Shown here in pieces: positions 54,480 through 63,401 of a DNA stretch of 64,000 nt (the stretch's first letter is position 1; the number at the start of each line of letters is the position of its first letter). The notes beneath the pieces are model-generated. The model was not told the DNA's origin, did not search any database, and worked only from the letters and a program-made list of their open reading frames with translations. The DNA comes from Nitrosovibrio sp. Nv4. Its GTDB lineage: Bacteria; Pseudomonadota; Alphaproteobacteria; Acetobacterales; Acetobacteraceae. Position numbers and translations under genes: made by a program. The DNA lies in contig CALQHT020000004.1 of assembly GCA_943330455.2 (NCBI GenBank), forward strand, positions 1 to 64,000, read 5' to 3'.

Positions 54480-55346
54480 TCAGGCCGGCGTCGTGCCGCG
54501 CAAGCAGGTGCGATGCAGCACCCGAGGATGGAAGGCCGCATCGAAGTTCGGATCGGCGCGATGCAGCAGGCAGCGATTGTCCCACATCAGCATGTCGCCG
54601 GCCCGCCAGTGATGGCGGTACTGAAACTCATCCCGCGTCGCATGCGCCTCCAACTCCGCCAGCACCGCTCGGCCTTCTTCCATCGGCCGGCCGTCGAAAT
54701 GCGACGCGTGCTCGCCCATGAACAGGCTGCGGCGGCCGCTATCCGGGTGAACGCGCACCAGAGGATGTGACATCGGCGGGGCATCGGCGGCCTCCTCCGG
54801 CGAGATCGTGATCCCGTTCTTGGCCAGCGACAATTCCCAGCTATGGACGACACGCACGCCATCGAGCGTGGCTTTCCGGTCGGCGGGCAGCGCCTCATAG
54901 GCCGCTCCCATATCGGCAAACAGGGTATCGCCACCCTCGGGCGGCATCACGATCGCGTGCAGGATCGTCGCCATCGAGGGCAACTCCCGAAACGATTTGT
55001 CCGTGTGCCAGCGCGTGGAGGCCACTTTCCCGCTGGGTTTGCCGGTCGCGTCCAGGTTGGTGACGGTGTGGACCAGCGGATTGCCGGTGCCGCGATTGCC
55101 CAAAGTATGCCGTTCCAATGTGCCAAATTGCTCGGTGAAAGCGATCTGCTCCTCCGGGGTCAGGGCCTGATCGCGGAAGCACAGGACATGGTAGCGCACG
55201 AACGCGTCATACACGGCCTGACAGACGGATTGGCTGAGCGGACGACGCAGGTCCAATCCAACCACCTCGGCCGCCAGACGGGGGGACAGCGGTCTGATGG
55301 AAAAGTCCTGAGCAGCGGCGGGGCGGGATCCCAGGCTGACTGACAT
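54480..55346 (-). CDS. TauD/TfdA-family Fe(II)/2-oxoglutarate dioxygenase
   Basis: A 288-residue dioxygenase. The facial triad is His114/Asp116 in RWHTDKSF and His262 in CLLHRADPNF, with Arg275/Arg279 for 2-oxoglutarate (HPRVLHRT). GDTLFADMGAAYEALP supplies the cofactor-side strand. Members cleave taurine, 2,4-D, alpha-ketoglutarate-linked sulfonates and others, so the substrate stays open. No sulfonate transporter is beside it. The gene upstream of the deacylase is in the same direction. Confidence 0.9.
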   Translation of the reverse strand: MSVSLGSRPAAAQDFSIRPLSPRLAAEVVGLDLRRPLSQSVCQAVYDAFVRYHVLCFRDQALTPEEQIAFTEQFGTLERHTLGNRGTGNPLVHTVTNLDATGKPSGKVASTRWHTDKSFRELPSMATILHAIVMPPEGGDTLFADMGAAYEALPADRKATLDGVRVVHSWELSLAKNGITISPEEAADAPPMSHPLVRVHPDSGRRSLFMGEHASHFDGRPMEEGRAVLAELEAHATRDEFQYRHHWRAGDMLMWDNRCLLHRADPNFDAAFHPRVLHRTCLRGTTPA

Positions 55347-55516
55347 GGCTACATCCTCCGGGAACCGAGGGGGCGGTTTGCGCCTTCACCTCATGGTTCC
55401 TTATGACTTCTCGCCGCTTTGAACGGTTTATCGAGTTGGGAAGGTAGCAATCCAGGCATGCGGTGGCAATCTCGACGTTGGCCGATGGCGAGCAAGCTGC
55501 ACCGGCCACCGCAACA

Positions 55517-57412
55517 CTACTCTGCCGCCAAGGCCTTGACTCCCCCACCGTAAAGCAAGGCCGCGGCACTGGATGCCTGCATCGGACGACCGAACAGATA
55601 TCCCTGGCCATAGGTGCAACCCAACTCGCGCAGGCGGAGCATGGTGGCTTCGTCCTCGATCCCCTCCGCGGTCAGTTCCAGACCCAACGCATGTCCCAGT
55701 CCAATGATCGCCGCCACGTAACGCGCGCTTTCCGCATCGGTATCCAGTGCCTGCATGAAGGACTTATCGATTTTCAACTTGTCGAACGGCAATTCACGCA
55801 AGTGATACAGGCTGGAAAATCCAGTCCCGAAATCGTCCAGCGCCACCGAGACACCCTGTTCCCGCAACCCATCGACAACCCCCCGCGCAATCCGAGAATC
55901 ATGGATCAGCGCGTTCTCGGTAATTTCGATTTCCAGTCGGGTTCCGTCCATCCCGTGACGCTCCAGGATGTGGCGCACATCTTCAGGCAGCGACTCGTCC
56001 TGCAATTCATGCGGCGACATATTGACCGACAGCCGGAGTTCCGGCGGCCAATCACGTGCGGCGGCGCAGGCGGCGGACAGGATGGCTCCGAACATTGCCG
56101 CCGACAGTCCTGCCTCCTCCACCAAAGTCAGGAACTGAACGGGGGGCAGCAGCCCGTGCACCGGATGCTCCCAGCGCGCCAAGACTTCGAACCCGACAAT
56201 GGCTATGTTGTCCAACCGCACCAACGGCTGGAAATACGGCACGATCTCCCCGGCCTCGATCGCGCCGCGCAATTCGCCCTTCAATTCCGTGGACCGCATC
56301 AGGTCCTCGCTCATGCGCCGCTCGAAGAAGCGGTAACACCCGCCGCCCTCTGCCTTCGCATAGGACATGGCGATGTCCGCGGTCCGCAGGATCGATGTGG
56401 CGTCCGTTCCGTCCCGCGGACCAACCGATATGCCGATCGCGGCGCTGACATCCAGGGTCATGGCGCCAACCTGGATCGGCTCCGACAGCAGACGCAGCAC
56501 ATCCCTCGCCCGCGCCGCGATGCCGGTATCGTCCTCGGTCACCCGCAGCACCGCGGCAAATTCGTCAGCGCCAAGACGAGCCACAATAGGCTCATTGGCC
56601 AATTCCCGTGCGAGGCGGGTGCCGATCTCTCGCAGCATCGTATCCCCGACCGGATGTCCGTGCACGTCATTGACGGCCTTGAACCCGTCCAGATCGATGA
56701 ACAGCACAGCACAGGGTGCCGCCGCGGCAAGCATTCGCTCGGTCGTTTCCAGGAAGCATGTCCTGTTCGGCAGACCGGTCAACGAATCCTGCATCGCGGC
56801 CCGCGTCAGATGCTTCATCGCTTCCGTCAGCGTGTCCTCCGCTCGGCGGTGCTTCGTGTTGTCGCGCAGCACAGCGACAAAGCCACGATGCGGCGCCAGG
56901 TCACGCAGCCGCGCCTCTATCCACACCGGCGAGCCATTGCCGTGGCGCAGCGCCCAAGTGGTTTCCTGCCCCAGATCCGCCGCGTCGATGCGTGCCAGGG
57001 CCTGGTGCAGCCCGGTCCGATCCTCCGCCGTGTCGCTCAGCAGGGCGGATGCCTCCATCCCGAACACATCCTGACAAGCCGGAGAGACGAAGTTGGGCTG
57101 AAGCTGCCGGTTCAGCCGGACAATCACGTCAGAGCTATGATCCAGCACCATCCGCGCCATCGCCAGCCGGTCGGTCTGTTCGGCTCGCGCCTCTGCCAGC
57201 ATCCACGCGCCTTGGGTGATATTGCCACGCAAGCGTCCGATGTGGCGCGACAGCAGCAGCCAACACAGGCAGGCCGCGCCCCAGCCCGTTGCCGCCAGAA
57301 GGGTCAGAACCATGGGTAGGCCGAGCATCAGACGTCCTCGCGCCGATTGGGTTCGGGTGACGGTCCCACGAGGGGGGAGCAAATGGTCGGAAACGGGAAA
57401 CCGCCAACGCAT
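55517..57412 (-). CDS. Membrane PAS-GGDEF-EAL c-di-GMP protein
   Basis: A 631-residue protein. One membrane helix (about 30-55), a PAS domain (about 85-190), a GGDEF domain with GADEF at 281-285 (Ala for the second Gly), and an EAL domain with EVLAR at 409-413, NMSPHEL, the EITEN Glu, DDFGTGFSS, KIDKSF and YGQGYLFGRP. The EAL catalytic acidic set is present apart from EAL reading EVL, so phosphodiesterase activity is likely. Cyclase activity is less certain, although GADEF is sometimes active. TTG at 57421 is possible, but ATG at 57412 is used. Divergent from ogt. Confidence 0.92.
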   Translation of the reverse strand: MRWRFPVSDHLLPPRGTVTRTQSARGRLMLGLPMVLTLLAATGWGAACLCWLLLSRHIGRLRGNITQGAWMLAEARAEQTDRLAMARMVLDHSSDVIVRLNRQLQPNFVSPACQDVFGMEASALLSDTAEDRTGLHQALARIDAADLGQETTWALRHGNGSPVWIEARLRDLAPHRGFVAVLRDNTKHRRAEDTLTEAMKHLTRAAMQDSLTGLPNRTCFLETTERMLAAAAPCAVLFIDLDGFKAVNDVHGHPVGDTMLREIGTRLARELANEPIVARLGADEFAAVLRVTEDDTGIAARARDVLRLLSEPIQVGAMTLDVSAAIGISVGPRDGTDATSILRTADIAMSYAKAEGGGCYRFFERRMSEDLMRSTELKGELRGAIEAGEIVPYFQPLVRLDNIAIVGFEVLARWEHPVHGLLPPVQFLTLVEEAGLSAAMFGAILSAACAAARDWPPELRLSVNMSPHELQDESLPEDVRHILERHGMDGTRLEIEITENALIHDSRIARGVVDGLREQGVSVALDDFGTGFSSLYHLRELPFDKLKIDKSFMQALDTDAESARYVAAIIGLGHALGLELTAEGIEDEATMLRLRELGCTYGQGYLFGRPMQASSAAALLYGGGVKALAAE

Positions 57413-57607
57413 GCCGTCCAAGACAGATTCATGACCAGCGTCCTACCGGTGCGGGATGCACCTGCATCCGAGTGGCCACAGTGGGCCAGCTTGTATGAAC
57501 GAGTTACTAACGCCGACGAATTTCATGATGATTGAATGATGCGGTGCACCCTTGACACAGCCCGCCGCCGGGGTTGCCATCGTCCACCCACAGCGCACCG
57601 GAGCACC

Positions 57608-58063
57608 GTGCCACAACGATCCTTCCATAGCCCCGTCGGGGACATCACGGTCTTTGAGGAGGACGGTGCGATCGTCGCCCTGGACTGGGGCTGGACCGGT
57701 GACCAGCACGACACGGCATTGCTGCAACAGGCGGCTGCCCAACTCGAAGCCTATTTCGATGGCGCGTTGCGGGCGTTCGACCTTCCCCTGGCGCCGGTCG
57801 GAACGCCGTATCGCCAGAAGGTCTGGCGCGCTCTGTGCGACATCCCGTATGGCGAGACCCGCTCCTATCTCGATGTCGCCGCCGTCGCCGGTGGCAGCCC
57901 GCGTTCCGTGGGCCAGGCGAACGGGTCCAATCCCATCCCGCTGATCATCCCCTGCCACCGGGTCATTGCCAGCACATCCATAGGAGGCTACTCGGGCGGC
58001 GACGGGCTTCCCACGAAGCGCTGGCTCCTTGCCCTGGAGAACCCCTCATCCTTGTTGATCTGA
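57608..58063 (+). CDS. ogt: Methylated-DNA-protein cysteine methyltransferase
   Basis: A suicidal repair protein that removes O6-alkyl from guanine. The 151-residue form from GTG at 57608 (GGAG upstream) has the HTH-like region SYLDVAAVAGGSPRSVGQAN and IPCHRVI, with the acceptor Cys and the Asn/Arg set. Upstream in-frame codons from 57536 lack similarity. Divergent from the GGDEF/EAL gene and 77 bases ahead of the quinone oxidoreductase in the same direction. Confidence 0.9.
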   Translation: MPQRSFHSPVGDITVFEEDGAIVALDWGWTGDQHDTALLQQAAAQLEAYFDGALRAFDLPLAPVGTPYRQKVWRALCDIPYGETRSYLDVAAVAGGSPRSVGQANGSNPIPLIIPCHRVIASTSIGGYSGGDGLPTKRWLLALENPSSLLI

Positions 58064-58140
58064 CCGTATGTCAGGCGCGCCCCTATTCGCCACGGCCCTA
58101 TCGACCCATCGCCTCGATCACGTCCATCACGGAGACTGAC

Positions 58141-59112
58141 ATGACACACGCCATCCGCATCCACACCAATGGCGGCCCAGAGGTGATGAAATGGGAAGAC
58201 CTGCCCACCCCCGAGCCCGGTCCCGGTGAGGCATTGATCAAGCATAGCGCGGTTGGCCTGAACTACATCGACGTCTATTTCCGGACCGGCCTCTACAAGG
58301 CCCCCGGCATGCCGCTGATCATCGGGCAGGAGGGTGCGGGCACCGTTCTCGCGGTCGGAGCGAATGTCACCAGCGTGGCGGTGGGCGATCGCGTGGCCTA
58401 TGCCGGCCCGATCGGTGGCTATGCGACCGAGCGTGTGATCCCCGCCGATCGTTTGGTGAAGCTGCCGGACGCGATCAGCTTCGAAATTGGTGCGGCGATG
58501 ATGCTGCAAGGCATGACGGCTCAGTATCTGCTGCGCCGCACCTACCACGTGAAGCCCGGCGACCCGATCGTGGTCCATGCAGCGGCCGGCGGCGTCGGCC
58601 TGATCATGTGCCAATGGGCGAAGCATCTCGGCGCCACCGTCATCGGTGTCGTGTCCAGCGAGGACAAGGCCGCGCTCGCCCGTGCCAATGGGGCTGCCCA
58701 TACCGTCGTCGGATATGGCAGCCTGGTGGCGGACGTGAAGCGTATCACGGGCGGCGCGATGGTGCCGGTCGTCTATGACAGCGTCGGCAAGGACACGTTC
58801 AATGCCAGCCTGGATTGTCTCGCGCCACTGGGCCTGATGGCCAGCTATGGCAGCGCATCCGGTCCGGTGCCGCCGGTGGATATCGGGGTCCTGGCGGCCA
58901 AGGGCAGCCTGTTCCTGACCCGCCCGTCGCTGGCGACTTACACCGCCAAGCGGTCCGACCTGGAAATGGTGACGGCCGACCTGTTCGACGTGGTGGCGAA
59001 GGGCGCGGTGAAGATTCAGGTGAACCAGACCTTCGCCCTGAAAGACGCGGCCAAGGCCCATATCGCCCTGGAAGCACGCCAGACGACGGGCAGCACGGTT
59101 CTGATCCCGTAA
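58141..59112 (+). CDS. NADPH:quinone oxidoreductase (zeta-crystallin type)
   Basis: A 323-residue medium-chain oxidoreductase without zinc. IIGQEGAGTVLAVGANVTSVAVGDRVAYAG is the MDR N-terminal block. VVHAAAGGVGLIMCQWAKHLGA carries the AAGGVG NADPH motif. MLQGMTAQYLL precedes it. ACGGAG lies before the ATG. The family reduces quinones or enones. It is likely co-transcribed with ogt and ends at a bidirectional terminator. Confidence 0.92.
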   Translation: MTHAIRIHTNGGPEVMKWEDLPTPEPGPGEALIKHSAVGLNYIDVYFRTGLYKAPGMPLIIGQEGAGTVLAVGANVTSVAVGDRVAYAGPIGGYATERVIPADRLVKLPDAISFEIGAAMMLQGMTAQYLLRRTYHVKPGDPIVVHAAAGGVGLIMCQWAKHLGATVIGVVSSEDKAALARANGAAHTVVGYGSLVADVKRITGGAMVPVVYDSVGKDTFNASLDCLAPLGLMASYGSASGPVPPVDIGVLAAKGSLFLTRPSLATYTAKRSDLEMVTADLFDVVAKGAVKIQVNQTFALKDAAKAHIALEARQTTGSTVLIP

Positions 59113-59151
59113 GGCGGGACTCTCGCCGACATCGGCCGAGGAGAAAAATTC

Positions 59152-59178
59152 CTCCCCCTCCCCTTGAGGGAGGGGGAG
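59152..59178. terminator. Bidirectional intrinsic terminator
   Basis: CTCCCCCTCCC (59152-59162) pairs with GGGAGGGGGAG (59168-59178) around a five-base loop. TTTT follows on the plus strand and ATTTTT on the minus strand, so it can stop both the quinone oxidoreductase and the TPR gene that converge here. Confidence 0.75.
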
Positions 59179-59198
59179 AGTTTTCTCCAGCACCCCCC

Positions 59199-60773
59199 CT
59201 ACGACCGCACCAAACCCCGCAACGCCGTCTCCACCCGCGCTAGCACCGGATCCCAGCCGTCCAGCCCGCAACGGAACAGCCGAGCGGTGGGATACCAGGG
59301 ACTGTCCGCTCGGTCGGTCAGCCAGCGCCAGTCGGGCGCCAGAGGCAGCAGAATCCACACAGGCTTGCCCAGCGCTCCGGCCAGATGCGCGACCGACGTG
59401 TCGACCGTGATGACCAGATCCAACTGAGACACCACCGACGCGGTATCCCCGAAATCGGCGAACCGCTCCCCGATCCGATCCACCGCCGGGCAAGCCTCCA
59501 AGGTGGGGATATCGCTCGCCCGGATCAGGTTCTGCAGGCAATAGAACCGCACCCCCGGCACCCTCGTGATGCGCAGAAACCGGCTGGCTTGGATCGAGCG
59601 CAGGTGGTCGGTCAGATGCCTTGGGTCACCCGACCACACCAGGCCCACATTCAGCCCTTCCCCGCGTGGCAGGCGCAGGCCATCCCTCGGTTCTCGGTTC
59701 GGCGGGCGCACATAGGGGACGGAAACCGGGATCGTCCCCTCCCTCGACGAAAACAGGCCCGGCAGGCTTGCGGTCAGGCAATGCAGGTCCGGTCGCAGAT
59801 CGGGCGGTGCTTCGGTCATCACCTCCGCCACCTGGGTGGACGCGGCCAGCAGGTCCCGCAGCAACGTGAAGGTCAGCAACACGATCCGAGCCGGTCCCAG
59901 CCGCCACACCAGCGGCAGGTAGCGAAAGAACTGGATCGCATCGCCATAGCCCTGGTCGTCCCGCAACAGGATGGTCTTGCCGCGCGGATCCTGCCCAATC
60001 CATTTCTCGCCGGGTGGGGACGGGGTGCCCGGCGGGTAGAAGAACGAGATCTGCTCCCGGATGGCATAGGACCGCCAGCCTTCCTCGAACTGCCCCAACC
60101 GCAGCAGATTCGTGCCGTGGATCATATGCGTGGTGGGGTTGTCAGGCTGCAGCGCCAGGGACGCGCGGGTCCAGGCGACCGCGTCATCGAACCGCCCCCG
60201 CGCGGTCTCCAGTTCCGCCCGTCGGTGCAGCGTCCGCGCGCGGGTTGGCCGGTCCAGCCAGTCCGCCGCCAGCAGCGCATCCAGCAGAGCCTCGGCCTCC
60301 TCGTAATATCCGAGCCACAGGCACAGATGCGCGCAATTCAGCTGATATTCCGCGTGTCTCGGCTGGATCTCCATCGCGCGTCTGGCCAGCGGCAGCCCCT
60401 CCGCCGGCTTGCCGGCAAGCCAATAGGCCAGACCCAGGGCCGACAATGCCGGTGCGCAGTTGGGTTCGTCCGCCAATGCACGTTTGGCGTAGGTGATCGC
60501 GCTTACGTGGTCCCGACGCTCCACCGCGAGGGTCGCAAGCTGGGTCAGCGCCATCTGGTGCCGCGGGTCGAGCTGCAACACCTGCTCCAACAGCCTGATC
60601 GCGCTTTCTGGCCCCCCGTGGGTGTCCCCGGCGCGTTGCCGCCCCAGCGCCGCCTGAATCAGCCGCTCGGCTTGCTCCCGGTCCGCCGCGGCGGGGGGCC
60701 GTGTGGTGCGTGCCCTATCTGGGTGTCGTTGGCGTTGGCGGTCCGTCGGGCCGGTCCCGGAGGAGGCTGCCAT
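59199..60773 (-). CDS. TPR protein with glycosyltransferase-like domain, paralogue
   Basis: A 524-residue protein of the same build as the one at 13591-15114. TPR-like helices span about residues 50-240, then GT-B-like segments: DPRGKTILLRDDQGYGDAIQFFRYL, GLVWSGDPRH and LVITVDTSVAHLAGALGKP. N-terminal 30 residues are Arg/Pro-rich and unrelated. Both proteins probably modify the same class of surface polymer or flagellin. That is inference. The start is uncertain because no strong ribosome site was seen. Confidence 0.75.
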   Translation of the reverse strand: MAASSGTGPTDRQRQRHPDRARTTRPPAAADREQAERLIQAALGRQRAGDTHGGPESAIRLLEQVLQLDPRHQMALTQLATLAVERRDHVSAITYAKRALADEPNCAPALSALGLAYWLAGKPAEGLPLARRAMEIQPRHAEYQLNCAHLCLWLGYYEEAEALLDALLAADWLDRPTRARTLHRRAELETARGRFDDAVAWTRASLALQPDNPTTHMIHGTNLLRLGQFEEGWRSYAIREQISFFYPPGTPSPPGEKWIGQDPRGKTILLRDDQGYGDAIQFFRYLPLVWRLGPARIVLLTFTLLRDLLAASTQVAEVMTEAPPDLRPDLHCLTASLPGLFSSREGTIPVSVPYVRPPNREPRDGLRLPRGEGLNVGLVWSGDPRHLTDHLRSIQASRFLRITRVPGVRFYCLQNLIRASDIPTLEACPAVDRIGERFADFGDTASVVSQLDLVITVDTSVAHLAGALGKPVWILLPLAPDWRWLTDRADSPWYPTARLFRCGLDGWDPVLARVETALRGLVRS

Positions 60774-60831
60774 CCGGGTTCAGGGCCCTATATCCACCGG
60801 CCGAAACGATGACCCACGGGCGTCCCCTTAC

Positions 60832-60909
60832 CGTCATTGCCGGGCTTGACCCGGCAACCCGCCCCTTGCCGTCGCAGCGCGGGTTGCCGGGTCAAGCCCA
60901 GCAATGACG
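60832..60909. repeat. REP-like palindrome, copy 4
   Basis: Thirty-base arms (60832-60861 and 60880-60909) are inverted with one mismatch: CGTCATTGCCGGGCTTGACC plus CGGCAACCCG on the left. They are the full core of the family. Copy 4 lies between the TPR gene start and the DUF3576 gene end. Confidence 0.88.
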
Positions 60910-60956
60910 AGAGAGGCGGTGCATCGGTCATCGTTCCAGCCGGTTGGTATGACCGG

Positions 60957-61493
60957 TCAGCTCGGCGCTTGTGCCTGCTCGCGCAACCGCCGAGCGCGGT
61001 CCAGCACCTTGTTCTCAATTTCGCTGACCGTGATGTCGCTGACCGGGGCATCCACCCACTGGTTATGCTGCAACACCTGGCGGAAAATCGTCACCTTCAC
61101 CCCGTCGCTGCGCAGATCGCGCGACAGGATATAGGCCGTGGCCTTGAAACGCTCCTGCGTCGAGACCTGAGGCGTGTACCAGTCGGTGATGATCACGCCG
61201 CCAAACGGATCCGCGGATGACAGGGGCATGAAGCCCAGCGTGTCCAGCGCCCCGCGCCACAGATAGGCGTTCACGCCGATCCCGCTGCCCGGTCCGCCGC
61301 CACTGCCCTGTTTGCTCTTGCTCGTGCCGAGCGTGAAGCCCAGCCCCTCATCGCCGACGATGCTCCCCGGGACCGGCCCAGGTTCGAACATCTGGTTGGG
61401 CGCGATCGTGCTGGGTGTGCTGCGGCCACACGCCCCGAGACTGGCAACAGCCAGCAGTCCCAATGCGTATCCGGCGAGTCGAAGGCGGGTCAT
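60957..61493 (-). CDS. DUF3576-family lipoprotein
   Basis: A 178-residue lipoprotein with lipobox LGAC (Cys22). The mature domain has GVNAYLWRGALDTLGFMPLSSADPFGG and IITDWYTPQ, typical of DUF3576, which in alphaproteobacteria is found near outer-membrane biogenesis genes. The specific role is unproven. It is monocistronic, next to the porin. Confidence 0.88.
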   Translation of the reverse strand: MTRLRLAGYALGLLAVASLGACGRSTPSTIAPNQMFEPGPVPGSIVGDEGLGFTLGTSKSKQGSGGGPGSGIGVNAYLWRGALDTLGFMPLSSADPFGGVIITDWYTPQVSTQERFKATAYILSRDLRSDGVKVTIFRQVLQHNQWVDAPVSDITVSEIENKVLDRARRLREQAQAPS

Positions 61494-61632
61494 GGCACAT
61501 CCATCGTTGGAGCGGTTGGTTCCTTAGTCCCTCTACCCCTCACCGCCAAGTGCCACGAAGCGGAAACATGACGGTGTCTGGATTGAGGCGGCCTTGGTCG
61601 CGGGTCTGCGGCCGATCCGCGGTCAAAGAAAA

Positions 61633-61656
61633 GGCGGCGAGGTTTCCCTCGCCGCC
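61633..61656 (-). terminator. Intrinsic terminator of the porin gene
   Basis: On the minus strand GGCGGCGAGG and CCTCGCCGCC form a 10-base stem with a four-base loop, followed by TTTTCTTTG. This is a strong Rho-independent terminator 27 bases past the porin stop. Confidence 0.9.
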
Positions 61657-61683
61657 TGTCCGTAGCCAATCGTGCGTAGCGGG

Positions 61684-63198
61684 TTACCAGGAAACCTGGG
61701 TGCCGAACACGAAGCCCTGGCCCTGCACCTGGTTGTTCGCCGCGCCAGCAGCGCCGGTGCCGAAGTTCCAGCCGCTTTGCTTGCGGTTCTGGTAGATGTA
61801 GTCCGCGAACAGCACCAGACCCGGAGCCAGCGCGTAGCTGCCGCCGATATCGAGCGCGTATTCCTTGCGCTGGGTCAGGCCGGACATCGCCACCGCACCC
61901 TGCGAGTCGATGTATTCATACGCTACGCCGACCGTCAGCGGGCCCGTCGCATACTGGATACCAGTGACGAAAGCGTTCGCATTCGCGCCGCCGCTCGGCT
62001 TTGCCGCGCCACGGCCGTTGATCGCCCCGGTGATGAAGTTGCCGCCAACCGTTACGCCGGCATAGGTCATGGCAACGCCCATCGAGCCGTAGTTCAGGTT
62101 GTCGAACTGGCCGCTCCAGGTGCTGCCAGCCGGAGCGCCAACCGCCGCGCGAGCGCCGAGCGCGGTGCCGCTGTAGTTCACGTGACCAGCGTAGGTGTAG
62201 ACGCCATAGGCCAACAGGTTGACCGGGCCGACGTCACCGGAGTAGCGCGCACCAGCGGCGATCATGTTGTTGTAGCGTGTTCCGTCAAGCGCGGTGCCGG
62301 AGGTCTGCAGGTTCGCGCAGGTCGAAGCCGGCAGGGTGCAACCGTTCAGGCTTTGGAACGCGGACGGGGAGTATTGCAGACCGAAGTCGAAGCCCGAGAA
62401 GTTCGGCGACAGATAGACGAACTTCTGGGTGTCGTATTCGTCGCCCGACCCGGACATGAAAATCCACGGCGCGGCGCTGTTGCCACCGATCGCGACACTA
62501 AGATCGGACCCGTTGAAGGTCGATGTCGGCGAGAACGTCTGCATCGTCGTGCGGCCCTGGTCGAACAGGGTGATCAGGCCGTCGCCGAGGCCGGCGCGGA
62601 TGATGCCGAGTTCATTGGTGCCGAGGTAGACGAACGAACGGCGGTTATACAGGGTCTGCAACGTGGAAGCGCCGCCGCCACCGCTGTTCGGGTTGGCGCC
62701 GCCGGCGTTTGCCGCGGGCGACACGTTCTGCCGGATTTCCATTGCGGCACCGTAGCGGAGGCCGTTGGCCGCCATGCCGTCCACGCCCGGATACAGGCGC
62801 AGCCAGGAGCTCATGGAGCCCGACTGGGTGCTGAAGCCCGGTGCGGAATTCATCAGGGAATTCCAGGCTTGGTTGTACTGCACGATCACGCGGCCATTTA
62901 GATGGATAACCATCGTGCCGGGGGTCGGGTTGCCAGACGGGCCGGATTTGGCCGTGCCGAAGGCGTTGTTGTTGTTGTTGGCACCGACATAAGCGCCGGG
63001 CTTCGCAATCAACTGGCCGGTCGACGGGTTCCAGGGTGCAATTTCGATCGGCGCCGGCGCGATGTTGGTTCCGACATAACCACCGACCGCGCCCGATACT
63101 GGGGCGGGGGCGGCAGCAGGGCGTGTTTGCGCGATAGCCGTTCCGACTGTCCCGACGGCGCCCAGAGCGAATACGCTCGCGAGCAACATGTTCCGCAT
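61684..63198 (-). CDS. Outer-membrane porin
   Basis: A 504-residue porin-like beta-barrel. The signal peptide MRNMLLASVFALGAVG then TVGTAIA precedes a mature Gln. Many alternating aromatic/Gly strands (for example FSGFDFGLQYSPS, VGVAYEYIDSQG) continue to a C-terminal Trp (GTQVSW). The GGAGG ribosome site is spaced six bases from the ATG at 63198 but abuts the ATG at 63204, which settles the start. N-terminal Pro/Ala-rich and NNNNN stretches suggest a flexible extension. The pore specificity is unknown. Confidence 0.88.
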   Translation of the reverse strand: MRNMLLASVFALGAVGTVGTAIAQTRPAAAPAPVSGAVGGYVGTNIAPAPIEIAPWNPSTGQLIAKPGAYVGANNNNNAFGTAKSGPSGNPTPGTMVIHLNGRVIVQYNQAWNSLMNSAPGFSTQSGSMSSWLRLYPGVDGMAANGLRYGAAMEIRQNVSPAANAGGANPNSGGGGASTLQTLYNRRSFVYLGTNELGIIRAGLGDGLITLFDQGRTTMQTFSPTSTFNGSDLSVAIGGNSAAPWIFMSGSGDEYDTQKFVYLSPNFSGFDFGLQYSPSAFQSLNGCTLPASTCANLQTSGTALDGTRYNNMIAAGARYSGDVGPVNLLAYGVYTYAGHVNYSGTALGARAAVGAPAGSTWSGQFDNLNYGSMGVAMTYAGVTVGGNFITGAINGRGAAKPSGGANANAFVTGIQYATGPLTVGVAYEYIDSQGAVAMSGLTQRKEYALDIGGSYALAPGLVLFADYIYQNRKQSGWNFGTGAAGAANNQVQGQGFVFGTQVSW

Positions 63199-63401
63199 GA
63201 TCATCCTCCGTTGTGCGCCGAGCGAACCGGCGTAACCTTCTAAAGCCTCGCCCCAACAGAGAGATCGGCGTGGGGGCAGCCAGACCTGACGAGAGTATTG
63301 AACTGGTTTCGGTCAACCCGCAACCGCGTGTCTGCGCCCCGCATGGCATTTCCGAAACACTGTGGCTCTGGCGTCACACCGCGTTGACGGCAGTGTTGCA
63401 G

